This document shows positions 1-11,530 of a DNA stretch of 48,736 bases, piece after piece. Numbering within the stretch: position 1 is the stretch's first letter; each line of letters begins with the position of its first letter. The stretch lies in the NCBI GenBank assembly GCA_003265685.1, contig KZ836113.1, forward strand, positions 21,746-70,481, written 5' to 3'. Below the pieces are notes generated by a model. That model ran no database searches, was not told the origin of the DNA, and saw only the letters and a program-made list of their open reading frames with translations. Source of the DNA: Piscinibacter caeni (GTDB lineage Bacteria > Pseudomonadota > Gammaproteobacteria > Burkholderiales > Burkholderiaceae_C). The translations under genes and the position numbers were made by a program.

Positions 1-1131
1 TCGAAGATCGAGCGCGACGCGCCGCCCGCCTCGCGCGACGCGCTGCTGGTGCGCCGGCTCGAGGCGGCCGGCGCGATCTGCGTCGGCGCGCTCAACATGG
101 ACGAGTACGCCTACGGCTTCAGCACCGAGAACACCCACTACGGGCCGACGCGCAACCCGCACGACCCGGCGCGCATCTCGGGCGGCTCCTCGGGCGGCTC
201 GGCCGCCGCGGTGGCTGCCGGCGAGGTGCCGCTGAGCCTGGGCTCGGACACCAACGGCTCGATCCGCGTGCCCTCGTCGCTGTGCGGCACCTTCGGCCTG
301 AAGCCGACCTACGGCCGCCTGCCGCGCCTGGGCAGCTACCCCTTCGTCGCCAGCCTCGACCACCTCGGCCCGTTCGCACGCTGCGTCGCCGACCTCGCCT
401 TCGCCTACGACGCGATGCAGGGGCCGGCGCCGGACGACCCGCATTGCGCACGCCGCCCGCCGGAGCCGACCCGCACGCAGCTCGACGCGCGCGCCGAGGG
501 CCTGCGCATCGCGGTGCTGGGCGGCTGGTTCCGCGAGATGGCGCTGCCCGAGGCGACCGGCGCGGTGGACGCCGTCGCGCAGGCGCTCGGCACCGCGCGC
601 CTGGTCGAGCTGCAGGACGTCGACCGCGCGCGCGCGGCCGCCTTCCTGATCACCAACGCCGAAGGTGCCAACCTGCACCTGGCGGACCTGAAGAAGCGCG
701 CGCAGGATTTCGAGCCGCTCTCGCGCGACCGTTTCCTGGCCGGCGCGCTGCTGCCGGCGGGCTGGGTCGTGCAGGCGCAGCGTGTGCGCCAGGCCTTCGC
801 GCGCCAACTCGCGCGGGTGTTCGAAACGGTCGACGTCCTGCTCGCCCCGGCCACGCCCTGCGTCGCGCCGCTCATCGGCACCGAGTGGATCGAGCTGAAC
901 GGCCAGCGCCTGCCGGCGCGCCCGAGCCTGGGCCTGCTGGCGCAGCCGATCTCCTGCATCGGCCTGCCGGTGGTGACGGTGCCGCTGTGGGGCATGAACC
1001 CGCAGCTGCCGCACCTGCCGATCGGCGTGCAGGTCATCGCCGCGCCCTGGCGCGAGGACCACGCGCTGCGCGTCGCCGCGCAGCTCGAGGCGCTCGGCCT
1101 GGCCACGGCCCCGGTGGCGACGATCGGATGA
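1..1131 (+). CDS. AtzE/HpxY-family amidase, 5' end cut by window edge
   Basis: This is an amidase-signature hydrolase that cleaves a C-N amide bond, probably of a carboxylated ureide. The frame is open from base 1, so the N-terminus lies outside the window. The amidase signature is clear: the glycine/serine stretch ISGGSSGGS carries the cis-serine and GSDTNGSIR carries the nucleophilic serine. The catalytic lysine of the Ser-cisSer-Lys triad normally lies about 75 residues before the cis-serine, so it falls upstream of the window. The sequence resembles the AtzE (1-carboxybiuret hydrolase) and HpxY (oxalurate pathway) subfamily. The next gene is of the HpxZ/AtzH type and overlaps by four bases (ATGA), which supports this subfamily. 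In known systems a short AtzG/HpxX-like partner lies upstream, so one may lie just left of the window. The exact substrate is inferred. Confidence 0.88.
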   Translation, partial: SKIERDAPPASRDALLVRRLEAAGAICVGALNMDEYAYGFSTENTHYGPTRNPHDPARISGGSSGGSAAAVAAGEVPLSLGSDTNGSIRVPSSLCGTFGLKPTYGRLPRLGSYPFVASLDHLGPFARCVADLAFAYDAMQGPAPDDPHCARRPPEPTRTQLDARAEGLRIAVLGGWFREMALPEATGAVDAVAQALGTARLVELQDVDRARAAAFLITNAEGANLHLADLKKRAQDFEPLSRDRFLAGALLPAGWVVQAQRVRQAFARQLARVFETVDVLLAPATPCVAPLIGTEWIELNGQRLPARPSLGLLAQPISCIGLPVVTVPLWGMNPQLPHLPIGVQVIAAPWREDHALRVAAQLEALGLATAPVATIG

Positions 1132-1532
1132 GCGGCATGGAGCTGAACCTGCCCGACGTGCACGCCGAGGTCAGCGCGATCTTCGCGCTGTACGAACAGG
1201 CCTTGACGCGCAATGACGTGGCGCTGCTCGATGAGCTGTTCTGGGACTCGCCCCACACCGTGCGCTACGGCGTGGCGGAGAACCTGGTCGGCATCGAGGC
1301 GATCCGCGCCTTCCGCGCCGCGCGCTCGCCCGCCGGGCTCGAGCGCACGCTCGAGCGCACCGTGATCACCACCTACGGCCGCGACAGCGCGACCGCGATG
1401 ACCGAGTTCGTGCGCGGCAATCGCCGCGGCCGCCAGAGCCAGACCTGGGTGCGCTTCGCGCTGCCCGGGCACGGCGGCTGGCGCGTCGTCGCCGCGCACG
1501 TGAGCCTGCTGCCCGAAACCCTGACCGCCTGA
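1128..1532 (+). CDS. HpxZ/AtzH-like DUF3225 (SnoaL-fold) protein
   Basis: A 134-residue protein of the DUF3225 type (NTF2/SnoaL-like fold), known as HpxZ in oxalurate clusters and AtzH in the cyanuric-acid cluster. Visible family features are an N-terminal helix followed by [20 protein letters not shown], the [13 protein letters not shown] segment, and a C-terminal [10 protein letters not shown] strand. The ATG at 1128 overlaps the amidase stop as ATGA, implying translational coupling. A second ATG at 1137 is possible. The protein probably assists or extends the reaction of the upstream amidase. Whether it is itself an enzyme here cannot be told from sequence. Confidence 0.85.
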   Translation: MSGMELNLPDVHAEVSAIFALYEQALTRNDVALLDELFWDSPHTVRYGVAENLVGIEAIRAFRAARSPAGLERTLERTVITTYGRDSATAMTEFVRGNRRGRQSQTWVRFALPGHGGWRVVAAHVSLLPETLTA

Positions 1533-1545
1533 CGAGGAGAACCTC

Positions 1546-2685
1546 ATGTCGAAGAAGACGCTCATCCATGCCGACACCGACGATCTGCGCCGCCGCCTGC
1601 TGGCCGGCAGCGCCCTGGCCGCCGGCTCGCTGCTGCTGCCCGGTGCGCTGCGCCGTGCCCAGGCGCAGACGCCGATCGTCGTCGGCGTGATCTACGTCGG
1701 CCCGCGCGGCGACTTCGGCTACAACCAGGCGCAGGCGGCGGCCGCCGCGGCGATCAAGAAGCTGCCCGGCGTGAAGGTGGTCGAGGAGGAGAACGTGCCC
1801 GAGACCACGGCCGTGCAGAAGACCATGGAGGCCATGATCAACCAGGACAAGGCCGCGCTGATCTTCCCCACCTCCTTCGGCTACTTCGACCCGCACATGC
1901 TGAAGATGGCCGAGAAGTACCCCAAGGTGCGCTTCGCCCATTGCGGCGGCCTGTGGACGCAGGGCAAGCACCCGGCCAACACCGGCAGCTACTTCGGCTA
2001 CATCGACGAGTGCCAGTTCCTGGCCGGCGTGGTGGCGGGCTTCACCAGCAAGACCAAGAAGCTCGGCTTCATCGCGGCCAAGCCGATCCCGCAGGTGCTG
2101 CGCAACATCAACGCCTTCACGCTCGGCGCGCGTTTGGTCGACCCGAGCATCAGCACGCGCGTGATCTTCACCGGCGAATGGTCGATGCCGGTCAAGGAGG
2201 CCGAGGCCTCGACCAGCCTGATCGACCAGGGCGCCGACGTGCTGACCTGCCACGTCGACAGCCCGAAGGTGATCATGGAGACGGCCGAGAAGCGCGGCGT
2301 CTTCTGCAGCGGCTACCACGCCAGCCAGGCCGCGCTTGCGCCCAAGGGTTACCTGACCGGCGCCGAGTGGGACTGGTCCACGCCCTACGGCGCGCAGATC
2401 AAGGCGGCGCAGAGCGGCGCGGCGATGCCCAACTTCCTGCGCGGCGGGCTGAAGGACGGCTACGTGAAGATGTCGCCCTACGGCGCCGCGGTGGGCGCAC
2501 CGGCCAAGGCCAAGGCCGACGAGATCAAGGCCGCGATGATGAAGGGCGGCTACGTCATCTTCAAGGCGGGCATCAAGGACAACAAGGGCAACGTCGTCGT
2601 CGCGAAGAACCTCGACCAGTTCGACCCCGAGCTGGAGAAGATGAACTACCTCGTGGAAGGTGTCGTCGGGGCCATTCCGGGCTGA
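1546..2685 (+). CDS. BMP-family ABC transporter substrate-binding protein
   Basis: A 379-residue periplasmic binding protein of the BMP/PnrA-like family, which usually binds nucleosides or related N-rich heterocycles. Residues 1-40 form a signal peptide with RRR at 15-17, a hydrophobic core and cleavage after AQA. The arginine cluster makes Tat export possible but the motif is not canonical. The mature part starts PIVVGVIYVGP and has the family's DFGYNQAQ segment. A good Shine-Dalgarno (GAGGAG) sits just before the ATG. It is followed by two permeases and, after one hydrolase, by a two-domain ATPase, giving a complete importer. The neighbouring hydrolases suggest a ureide-type ligand, which is inference. 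Confidence 0.92.
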   Translation: MSKKTLIHADTDDLRRRLLAGSALAAGSLLLPGALRRAQAQTPIVVGVIYVGPRGDFGYNQAQAAAAAAIKKLPGVKVVEEENVPETTAVQKTMEAMINQDKAALIFPTSFGYFDPHMLKMAEKYPKVRFAHCGGLWTQGKHPANTGSYFGYIDECQFLAGVVAGFTSKTKKLGFIAAKPIPQVLRNINAFTLGARLVDPSISTRVIFTGEWSMPVKEAEASTSLIDQGADVLTCHVDSPKVIMETAEKRGVFCSGYHASQAALAPKGYLTGAEWDWSTPYGAQIKAAQSGAAMPNFLRGGLKDGYVKMSPYGAAVGAPAKAKADEIKAAMMKGGYVIFKAGIKDNKGNVVVAKNLDQFDPELEKMNYLVEGVVGAIPG

Positions 2686-2701
2686 GCCGCGCCGCACGGC
2701 C

Positions 2702-3808
2702 ATGAGCAGCATCCCGATGCCGGCGGGCACGCCCGTCGCCGAACCCTCCGCCGCGCTGCTGAAGCTGCGCGCGACACTCGACGCGCTGCTGCCCGCGCTC
2801 GCCGCGCTGGCCTTGACGGTGCTGCTGTTCTCGCTGGCCGTCGCACTGGCGGGCTTCAACCCGCTGGAGGTGTGGGGCCTGATCGTGCAGGGCGGCTTCG
2901 GCGACGCGTTCGCGTGGCAGAACACGCTGCAGCGCGCCGCGCCGCTCGTGCTCACCGGCCTGGCCGTGGCGCTGCCCGCGCAGGCCGGCCGCGTGATCAT
3001 CGGCAACGAGGGCGCGCTGGTGCTGGGCGGCCTCGCGGCGGCGGCGCTCGGCAACCTGCTGGCGACGAGCAGTGCGCTCGTCGTCTGGCCGCTGATGGCC
3101 CTGGCCGGCATGGCCGCCGGCGGGCTGTGGATCGGCATCGTCGGCTGGTTGCGCGAGAAGCGCGAGGTCAACGAGACGATCGCCGGCCTGCTGATGTCGT
3201 TCATCGCGATCGCGCTCTTCAACCAGGCCGTCGAGACGGTGCTGCGCGACCCGGCGAGCCTGAACAAGCCCTCGACCAAGCCGCTGCCCGATGCGCTGAT
3301 GCTGCCGCCGCTGCCGGGCCTGGACGTGCACTGGGGCCTGGTGCTGGGTGTGCTGGCCGCGCTCGCCGCCTGGGGCGTGATGCGCTTCACCCCGCTCGGC
3401 CTGGCGCTGCGTGTGGCCGGGGGCAACGCGCGCGCCGCGCTCGGCGTCGGCCTGCCGGTGCAGGCGCTGACCATCGGCGCCTGCGCGGCCGGCGGCGCCT
3501 GCGCGGGCCTGGCCGGCGCGGTGGAGGTGGCGGCCGTGCACGGCGCGGCGAATGCCTCGCTGATCGCGGGTTACGGCTACAGCGGCATCCTGATCGCGTT
3601 CGCGGCGCGCTTCTCGCCGGCCGGGGTGATCCCGGTGGCGATCCTGGTCGGCGGCATCGCCGCCAGCGGCAGCCTGCTGCAGCGCCGGCTCGGCCTGCCC
3701 GACGCCTCGGTCACCGTGCTGCTCGGCTTCGCCTTCGTCGCGCTGATCGGTTGCGAGACGCTGCGCGGGCGCTCGCTGTTCGGACGAAGTGGAGGCCGCC
3801 GTGGGTGA
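2702..3808 (+). CDS. BMP-type ABC importer permease 1
   Basis: An inner-membrane permease of 368 residues, of the BPD_transp_2 (RbsC/NupP-like) family. After a short hydrophilic N-terminus there are about eight or nine hydrophobic helices, starting LPALAALALTVLLFSLAVAL. The cytoplasmic coupling segment around NETIAGLLMSFIAIALF is the family's ATPase-contact loop. The ATG at 2702 was chosen because it lies 16 bases after the binding-protein stop and begins just ahead of the first helix. An upstream in-frame start would overlap the previous gene. It pairs with the following permease. Confidence 0.92.
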   Translation: MSSIPMPAGTPVAEPSAALLKLRATLDALLPALAALALTVLLFSLAVALAGFNPLEVWGLIVQGGFGDAFAWQNTLQRAAPLVLTGLAVALPAQAGRVIIGNEGALVLGGLAAAALGNLLATSSALVVWPLMALAGMAAGGLWIGIVGWLREKREVNETIAGLLMSFIAIALFNQAVETVLRDPASLNKPSTKPLPDALMLPPLPGLDVHWGLVLGVLAALAAWGVMRFTPLGLALRVAGGNARAALGVGLPVQALTIGACAAGGACAGLAGAVEVAAVHGAANASLIAGYGYSGILIAFAARFSPAGVIPVAILVGGIAASGSLLQRRLGLPDASVTVLLGFAFVALIGCETLRGRSLFGRSGGRRG

Positions 3809-4727
3809 TGCCAGTTCACTCGGCTGGTGGGGCGTGCCGCTGGCCATCCTCGGCGGCGCGATCCGCGTCGGCACGCCGCTGCTGTGGGTGAGCCTGGGCG
3901 AGACGGTCACCGAGAAGGCCGGCCGCATCAACCTCGGCCTCGAGGGCACCTTGCTGATGGGCGCGATGACGGCCTTCGGCGTTTCGCTCGCCTCGGGCCT
4001 GCCCTGGCTGGGCGTGCTCGCCGCAGCGTTCGTCGGCACGCTGCTCGGCGCGCTGCACGGCGCGCTGTGCAGCCTGCCGCGCGTGAACGACACCGCGATG
4101 GGCATCGCACTGATGCTGGCCGGCTCGGGGCTCGCGTTCTGGCTCGGCAAGCCGCTGATCCAGCCGAGCGCGCCGGGGCTCGCACCGATCGCGCTGGGCG
4201 ACTGGTCAACCATCCCGGCGGTGAAGGCCGCGCTCGGCATCAACCCGCTGTTCCTGCTCGGCCTGGTGCTCGCGTTCGCCACCTGGTGGGCGCTCGGCCA
4301 CACCCGCTTCGGCCTGCGCCTGCGCGTGGTGGGCGACAGCGAGAACGCGGCGCGTGCCTTCGGCCTCTCGCTGGCCGCCTACCGCGTGCTCGCCACCGCG
4401 TTCGGCGGCGCCTGCGCAGGTGTGGGCGGCGCCTCGCTCTCGCTGGTCTACCCGGGCGCCTGGAGCGAGGCGCTGTCCAGCGGGCAGGGCGTGATGGCGG
4501 TGGCGCTGGTCATCTTCGCCCGCTGGGACCCGCGCCGCTGCGTGCTCGCCGGGCTGCTGTTCGGCGGCGCCAGCGCGATCAGCCCCGCGCTGCAGGCGCT
4601 CGGCTACAGCCAGGGCTACTACCTGCTCGCCGCGCTGCCCTACGTGCTGACGCTGGCGCTGCTGATCGGCCTGGGCAAGCCCGGCCCGAGCCACGGCGCG
4701 CCGGGTGAACTCTCCCTCAACCGGTGA
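3801..4727 (+). CDS. BMP-type ABC importer permease 2
   Basis: The second permease subunit, about 308 residues, of the same BPD_transp_2 family, with [15 protein letters not shown] near the N-terminus and [17 protein letters not shown] as the coupling region. I chose the GTG at 3801 because GGAGG at 3791-3795 lies five bases before it. The first possible GTG at 3789 has no such site. The gene overlaps permease 1 by eight bases and its own stop overlaps the next ATG (TGATG), so the genes are translationally coupled. Confidence 0.9.
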   Translation: MGDASSLGWWGVPLAILGGAIRVGTPLLWVSLGETVTEKAGRINLGLEGTLLMGAMTAFGVSLASGLPWLGVLAAAFVGTLLGALHGALCSLPRVNDTAMGIALMLAGSGLAFWLGKPLIQPSAPGLAPIALGDWSTIPAVKAALGINPLFLLGLVLAFATWWALGHTRFGLRLRVVGDSENAARAFGLSLAAYRVLATAFGGACAGVGGASLSLVYPGAWSEALSSGQGVMAVALVIFARWDPRRCVLAGLLFGGASAISPALQALGYSQGYYLLAALPYVLTLALLIGLGKPGPSHGAPGELSLNR

Positions 4728-5428
4728 TGGCCATGACGACGTTCCAACCCGTCGACGCGAACCCCTACGCCTGGCCCTTCGACGGCCAGTGGACCGCCGC
4801 GAACACCGCGCTGGTGGTGATCGACATGCAGACCGACTTCGTCGGCCTGGGCGGGTATGTCGACCGCATGGGCTACGACCTCTCCGCGGTGCGCGCGCCG
4901 ATCGGCCCGATCTCCCGGCTGCTCGAGCGCGCGCGCGCCCTCGGCCTGCACGTGATCCACACCCGCGAAGGCCATCGCCCGGACCTGGCCGACCTGCCGG
5001 CCAACAAGCGCTGGCGCTCGCGCCAGATCGGCGAAGCCGGTGTCGGCATCGGCGACCCCGGCCCCTGCGGCCGCATCCTGGTGCGCGGCGAGCCGGGCTG
5101 GGAGATCATCCCCGAGCTGGCCCCGCAGCCCGGCGAGCCGGTCATCGACAAACCCGGCAAGGGCTCGTTCTGCGCGACCGACCTGGAACTGCTGCTGAAC
5201 CTGCGCGGCATCCGCAACCTGATCCTGACCGGCGTGACCACCGACGTGTGCGTGCACACGACGATGCGCGAGGCCAACGACCGCGGCTTCGAATGCCTGA
5301 TCGTCAGCGACGCCACCGGCGCCACCGACCCCGGCAACCATGCCGCGGCGCTGAAGATGGTGACGATGCAGGGCGGCGTGTTCGGCGCGGTGGCCTCGTC
5401 GGCCGCGATCCTCGCGGCGCTGGGGTGA
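4727..5428 (+). CDS. biuH: Cysteine hydrolase resembling biuret amidohydrolase BiuH
   Basis: A 233-residue isochorismatase-fold amidohydrolase. The catalytic triad can be read as Asp33 (VVIDMQTDF), Lys142 (DKPGKGSF) and Cys175 ([10 protein letters not shown]). From memory, the sequence resembles the biuret hydrolase of Rhizobium leguminosarum, including the stretches [20 protein letters not shown]-like, [17 protein letters not shown] and [14 protein letters not shown]. BiuH turns biuret into allophanate and ammonia. RutB-like ureidoacrylate hydrolases share the fold, so the substrate is not proven. The gene is inserted between permease and ATPase genes of the BMP importer, which ties uptake to hydrolysis. 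The start at ATG 4727 overlaps the permease stop. ATG 4733 is an alternative. Confidence 0.8.
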   Translation: MAMTTFQPVDANPYAWPFDGQWTAANTALVVIDMQTDFVGLGGYVDRMGYDLSAVRAPIGPISRLLERARALGLHVIHTREGHRPDLADLPANKRWRSRQIGEAGVGIGDPGPCGRILVRGEPGWEIIPELAPQPGEPVIDKPGKGSFCATDLELLLNLRGIRNLILTGVTTDVCVHTTMREANDRGFECLIVSDATGATDPGNHAAALKMVTMQGGVFGAVASSAAILAALG

Positions 5429-5432
5429 ACGC

Positions 5433-7015
<1,583 letters not shown>

Positions 7016-7016
<1 letters not shown>

Positions 7017-7678
7017 TGAAGACGATTGCCGCCCGGCCCTACGAGTACACCTTCGACCCGGCCCGCACCGCGGTCGTGATGATCGACATGCAGCGCGACT
7101 TCCTCGAGCCCGGCGGCTTCGGCGCGATGCTCGGCAACGATGTCTCGCAGCTCGCCGGCATCGTGCCCGCCTGCGCGCAGCTGCTCGCGCTGGCGCGTGC
7201 GCAGGGCATGACGGTGATCCACACCCAGGAGGCGCACGACCCGCAGCTGGCCGACTGCCCGCCCGCCAAGCGCGCGCGCGGCCGGCTCGACTGCGGCATC
7301 GGTGACCGCGGGCCGCTCGGCCGCGTGCTGGTCGAGGGCGAGCCGGGGGCCTGGTTCGTGCGCGAGCTGCTGCCGCAGGCGGGCGACGTCGTGCTGCGCA
7401 AGCCCGGCAAGGGCGCCTTCCACGCCACCGGGCTGGACGCCATCCTGCACGGCCGCGGCATCACCCACCTGCTGATCGGCGGCGTCACCACCGAGGTCTG
7501 CGTGCAGACCACCATGCGCGAGGCGAACGACCGCGGCTACGAATGCCTGCTCGTCACCGACTGCACGGCGAGCTACTTCCCCGCGTTCCACGCCGCGGTG
7601 GTGGAGATGGTCGTCGCGCAGGGAGGCATCGTCGGCTGGGCCGCCCCGCTGGCGGCGGTGCAGGAGGCCTTCGCATGA
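7016..7678 (+). CDS. Second isochorismatase-fold cysteine hydrolase
   Basis: A 220-residue paralogue of the BiuH-like protein. Its likely triad is Asp24 (VMIDMQRDF), Lys129 (RKPGKGAF) and Cys162 ([10 protein letters not shown]), and it shares [12 protein letters not shown] with the first copy. It lacks the long N-terminal arm and differs in the substrate-facing loops ([13 protein letters not shown] against [17 protein letters not shown]). Paired cysteine hydrolases of this kind are known in triuret degradation, where TrtA acts before BiuH. That role here is a hypothesis only. Start and stop codons overlap both neighbours. Confidence 0.85.
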
Positions 7679-8691
7679 TGCTCAAGGTCGCCGGCAAACG
7701 CCTGCTCGGTGCGCTGCCCAACCTGGCCGGCGTGGTGGTGATCACCTTCCTGCTCACACGCGCGCTGCCCGGCGACCCGGCAGCCTTCTTCGCCGGCGGC
7801 GCGGCCACGCCGGAGGCGATCGAGCAGGTGCGCGTGCAGCTCGGGCTGGACAAGCCGCTGCCCGAGCAGTTCTTCCGCTACATCGCCGACCTGGCACGCG
7901 GCGAGCTCGGCACCTCGCTGACCACCGGCCAGCCGGTGCTGCAGGAGCTGCTGACGCGCCTGCCCGCCTCGATCGAGATGGTGCTGCTCGCGCTCGCGCT
8001 GGCCTGCGCGGTGGCGCTGCCGCTGGGCGTGCTCGCGGCCACGCGCCCGGGCTCGTGGATCGACCAGCTGTGCCGGCTCGTCACCACCGCGGGCGTCTCG
8101 CTGCCGACCTTCTTCACCGGCCTGGTGCTGGCCTATGTCTTCTACTTCCTGCTCGGCTGGGCGCCGTCGCCGCTGGGCCGGCTCGACCCGATGTGGTCGC
8201 CCCCGCCCAGCGTCACTGGGCTGTACCTGGTGGACGCGGCCCTGGCCGGCGACGCGGCGCTGTGGTGGGCCTGCTTCAAGCAGCTGATCCTGCCCACGTT
8301 GACGATGGCGATCTTCGTGCTCGCGCCGATCGCGCGCATGACGCGTGCGTCGATGCTGGCGGTGCTGGGCAGCGACTTCGTGCGCACCGCACGCGCCTCC
8401 GGGCTGGCGCCGCGCACCGTGCTCGTCACCTATGCCTTGCGCAACGCGCTGCTGCCGGTGGTGACGACGCTGGGCATGGTGTTCGGCTTCATGCTCGGCT
8501 CGAGCGTGGTGATCGAGAAGGTGTTCGGCTGGCCGGGTGTGGGCAGCTACGCGATCGACGCGCTGACGGCCAGCGACTACGCGCCGATCCAGGGCTTCGT
8601 GCTCGCGATGGGCGTGCTGTTCGTACTGCTGAACCTGGCGATCGACCTGCTCTACACGCTGATCGACCCGCGGGTGACCCTGGAGGGCTGA
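7675..8691 (+). CDS. Dipeptide/oligopeptide-type ABC permease (DppB-like)
   Basis: A 338-residue inner-membrane permease with the classic DppB/OppB N-terminus: a first helix with [14 protein letters not shown], then a [19 protein letters not shown] periplasmic segment and the BPD_transp_1 domain. The coupling region reads [20 protein letters not shown]. The gene overlaps the preceding hydrolase (ATGATG at 7675-7680, stop at 7676-7678), so it belongs to the same transcript. Substrates of this transporter class range from peptides to small N-compounds and metals, so the name gives only the family. Confidence 0.92.
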   Translation: MMLKVAGKRLLGALPNLAGVVVITFLLTRALPGDPAAFFAGGAATPEAIEQVRVQLGLDKPLPEQFFRYIADLARGELGTSLTTGQPVLQELLTRLPASIEMVLLALALACAVALPLGVLAATRPGSWIDQLCRLVTTAGVSLPTFFTGLVLAYVFYFLLGWAPSPLGRLDPMWSPPPSVTGLYLVDAALAGDAALWWACFKQLILPTLTMAIFVLAPIARMTRASMLAVLGSDFVRTARASGLAPRTVLVTYALRNALLPVVTTLGMVFGFMLGSSVVIEKVFGWPGVGSYAIDALTASDYAPIQGFVLAMGVLFVLLNLAIDLLYTLIDPRVTLEG

Positions 8692-8694
8692 GCC

Positions 8695-9540
8695 GTGCAG
8701 GAGACCCTGAAGCACATCCGTCACGTGCTCTCCGAGAACCCGGTGACGATGCTCGCCGCGGCGCTGTTCGCCTTCTTCGTGCTGATCGCCTTCGTCGGCC
8801 CGGCGCTCGCGCCCTACGACCCGCTGGCGAGCGACGCGGCCGCGGCGCTGCAGCCGCCCTCGGCCGCGCACTGGTTCGGCACCGACGCGCTGGGCCGCGA
8901 CATCCTCTCGCGCACGCTGGTGGCCACGCGGCTGGACCTCGGCATCGCGGTGGCCGCGGTGGCGCTCTCGTTCGCGCTCGGCATCACGCTCGGGCTGGCA
9001 GCGGGTTTCTTCGGCGGCTGGTGGGACGCGCTGATCACGCGCGGCGCCGACACCATCATGGCCTTCCCGCTCTTCGTGCTGGCGATGGGCATCGTCGCGG
9101 CGCTCGGCAACACGGTGGGCAACATCGTGCTGGCCACGGCGATCATCAACCTGCCGTTCTACATCCGCGTCGCGCGGGCCGAGGCCAACGTGCGACGCGG
9201 CGCCGGCTTCATCGAGGCGGCGCGCCTGGCCGGCAACGGCGACGCGCGCATCCTCGCCGTGCACCTGTTCCCGAACATCCTGCCACCGGCGATGGTGCAG
9301 GTCAGCCTGAACATGGGCTGGGCGATCCTGAACGCCGCCGGCCTGAGCTTCATCGGCCTGGGCGTGCGCCCGCCGACGCCCGAGTGGGGCATCCTGGTCG
9401 CCGAAGGCGCGCAGTTCATCGTCTCGGGCGAGTGGTGGGTCAGCTTCTTTCCCGGCGCGGTGCTGATGCTCGCCGTGTTCACCTTCAACCTGCTCGGCGA
9501 TGCGCTGCGCGACATCTTCGACCCGCGGAGAAGGACATGA
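8695..9540 (+). CDS. Dipeptide/oligopeptide-type ABC permease (DppC-like)
   Basis: A 281-residue partner of the DppB-like permease. Typical DppC features are the N-terminal helix, PYDPLASDAAAALQPPSAAHWFGTD, LGRDILSR and the coupling loop around IEAARLAGNGDARIL. The start is GTG at 8695, three bases after the previous stop. The stop is overlapped by the ATGA of the next gene. No substrate-binding protein of the SBP_bac_5 family lies between or near the permeases in this window. Confidence 0.92.
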   Translation: MQETLKHIRHVLSENPVTMLAAALFAFFVLIAFVGPALAPYDPLASDAAAALQPPSAAHWFGTDALGRDILSRTLVATRLDLGIAVAAVALSFALGITLGLAAGFFGGWWDALITRGADTIMAFPLFVLAMGIVAALGNTVGNIVLATAIINLPFYIRVARAEANVRRGAGFIEAARLAGNGDARILAVHLFPNILPPAMVQVSLNMGWAILNAAGLSFIGLGVRPPTPEWGILVAEGAQFIVSGEWWVSFFPGAVLMLAVFTFNLLGDALRDIFDPRRRT

Positions 9541-10559
9541 GCGCACTCCTTGAGGTGAAGGGCTTCGGCCTCGAGTTCCGCACCCGCAGCGGCACGGTGC
9601 GGGCGCTGGAGGGCATCGACCTGCAGATCCGCAAGGGCGAGATCGTCGGCCTGGTGGGCGAGAGCGGCTCGGGCAAGTCGGTGCTGAGTTATGCGCTGCT
9701 GGGCATCTCGGACCGCGCCGCCCGGGTCACCGGCGGCAGCGCGCTGTTCGCCGGCATGGACCTGCTCGCGCTCGACGAGGCCGCGCTGGCCGACCTGCGC
9801 GGCCGCGAGATCTCGATGATCTTCCAGAGCCCGCGCACTGCGCTGAACCCGATCCGCACGATCGGCCGGCAGATCGAGGACGTGCTGCGCCGCCACGCCG
9901 TGGCGCGCGGCGCCGACCTCGGCCGCAGCCTGCGCGAGCGGGCCGTGCAGGCGCTGCGCGAGGTGGCGATCGCCGACCCCGAGCGGCGCCATGGCGCCTA
10001 TCCCTTCGAGCTGTCCGGCGGCATGTGCCAGCGCGTGCTGATCGCGCTGGCGCTGGCCTGCCGCCCGAGCCTGCTGATCGCCGACGAACCGACCACCGGG
10101 CTGGACGTCACCACGCAGGCCGCGGTGATGGACCTGATCACGACGCTCGCGCACGAGCGCCAGATGGCCACGCTCTTCATCACCCACGACCTCGCGCTCG
10201 CCGCCGACCACTGCGACCGCATCGTCGTGATGCATGCCGGCCACGCGGTCGAGTCCGCGCCGTCGCGCGCGCTGTTCGAGGCACCGCGCCACCCCTACAC
10301 CGCGCGGCTGCTCAGCTCGACACCGGACGAGCGCACCCGCAGCGCGCAAGGCCTGCAGCCGGTGCCCGGCAACCTGCCCGACCTGCGCCGCACCGACCTG
10401 CCGGGCTGCCGCTACGCCGAGCGCTGCGAACGCGCCGCCGCACACTGCCGCGCCGAGCGCCCGCCGCTGGAGCCCGGCGTCGAGCACGCGGTGGCCTGCT
10501 GGCATCCGCTCGACGCGCCCGCGCCGCAGCCCGCCGCCCCGGAGGCCGCGCATGCCTGA
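9537..10559 (+). CDS. Dipeptide-type ABC transporter ATPase (DppD-like)
   Basis: A 340-residue ATPase with Walker A GESGSGKSV, Q-loop IFQSPRTALNPIRTIGRQI, signature LSGGMCQRVLIALAL and Walker B LLIADEPTTGLDVTTQA. The C-terminal oligopeptide/dipeptide domain has a cysteine cluster (GCRYAERCERAAAHC...ACWHP) of the type that binds an iron-sulfur cluster in DppD/OppD proteins. ATG 9537 overlaps the DppC-like stop (ATGA). SD-like GGAGAAGGA precedes it. Confidence 0.93.
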   Translation: MSALLEVKGFGLEFRTRSGTVRALEGIDLQIRKGEIVGLVGESGSGKSVLSYALLGISDRAARVTGGSALFAGMDLLALDEAALADLRGREISMIFQSPRTALNPIRTIGRQIEDVLRRHAVARGADLGRSLRERAVQALREVAIADPERRHGAYPFELSGGMCQRVLIALALACRPSLLIADEPTTGLDVTTQAAVMDLITTLAHERQMATLFITHDLALAADHCDRIVVMHAGHAVESAPSRALFEAPRHPYTARLLSSTPDERTRSAQGLQPVPGNLPDLRRTDLPGCRYAERCERAAAHCRAERPPLEPGVEHAVACWHPLDAPAPQPAAPEAAHA

Positions 10560-11520
10560 GGCCACGCCGCTGCTGCAGCTCGAACGGGTGCACCGGCGCT
10601 TTGTGGTGGCCGGCGGGCGGCAGCTGCATGCCGTCGACGACCTGAGCTTCTCGATCGCGCCGGGCGAGAGCCTCGGCCTGGTGGGCGAATCCGGCTGCGG
10701 CAAGAGCACGCTGGTGCGCCTGATCGCGCGGCTGCTCGACACCAGCGACGGCCGCATCGTGTTCGACGGGCAGGACCTGGCCGCGCTGCCGGCGCGCCGC
10801 TTCGCCACGGCGGCACAGCGGCGCGAGATCCAGATGGTGTTCCAGGACCCGACCGACAGCCTGAACCCGCGCTTCACCGCGCGCGAAGCGATCCGCGAGC
10901 CGCTCACGCTGCTGGCACGCATGGCGCGCGCCGAAGCCGACGCGCGGGTCGACGAGGTGGCGGCGCAGGTGGGGTTGCCGGCGGCCCTGCTGTCGCGCTT
11001 TGCGCACCAGCTCTCGGGCGGGCAGAAGGCGCGTGTGGGCATCGCGCGGGCGCTGGCGGTCAAGCCGCGCCTGCTGATCCTCGACGAGCCGACCGCGGCG
11101 CTGGACGTCTCGGTGCAGGCCGTGGTGCTGCAATTGCTCGAGCGGCTGCGCGAGGAGCTGGGCCTGGCGCTGCTGTTCGTCTCGCACGACCTGAACGTGG
11201 TGCGCCTGCTGACCGACCGCGTGGCGGTGATGTACCTCGGCAAGCTGGTCGAGATCGGCCCCTCGGAGCAGGTGTTCCGGGCGCCGCGCCACCCGTACAC
11301 CCAGTCGCTGGTGTCGGCCATCCCGGGGCAGGGGCCGCGCATCCGGCTCGCCGGCGAAGTGGGCAGCCCGATCGACCCGCCGCCGCAGGTGTGCCGCTTC
11401 CACGGCCGCTGCCCGCGCGGCGAGGACCGCTGCGCGCGCGAGGCCCCGGCGCTGCGGCCGGTGGGCGCTTCGCTGGTGGCCTGCCACTTTGCCGACCCGG
11501 CCGCCGAGCCCGCGGCATAG
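10552..11520 (+). CDS. Dipeptide-type ABC transporter ATPase (DppF-like)
   Basis: A 322-residue partner ATPase. It has Walker A GESGCGKSTL, Q-loop MVFQDPTDSLNPRFTAREAI, signature LSGGQKARVGIARAL, Walker B LLILDEPTAALDVSVQA and the H-loop FVSHDLNVV. The C-terminal cysteine-containing segment (CRFHGRCPRGEDRC) follows. A GGAGG lies just before ATG 10552, which overlaps the DppD-like gene by eight bases. It closes the transporter part of the operon, and the GntR regulator follows after ten bases. Confidence 0.93.
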   Translation: MPEATPLLQLERVHRRFVVAGGRQLHAVDDLSFSIAPGESLGLVGESGCGKSTLVRLIARLLDTSDGRIVFDGQDLAALPARRFATAAQRREIQMVFQDPTDSLNPRFTAREAIREPLTLLARMARAEADARVDEVAAQVGLPAALLSRFAHQLSGGQKARVGIARALAVKPRLLILDEPTAALDVSVQAVVLQLLERLREELGLALLFVSHDLNVVRLLTDRVAVMYLGKLVEIGPSEQVFRAPRHPYTQSLVSAIPGQGPRIRLAGEVGSPIDPPPQVCRFHGRCPRGEDRCAREAPALRPVGASLVACHFADPAAEPAA

Positions 11521-11530
11521 ACTGCCGAGC

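Noticed and set aside
1366-3474. Open frame of 702 codons on the minus strand opposite the BMP importer genes
   Set aside because: Low-complexity Ala/Arg/Ser composition, antisense to three recognisable genes. Judged a shadow frame.
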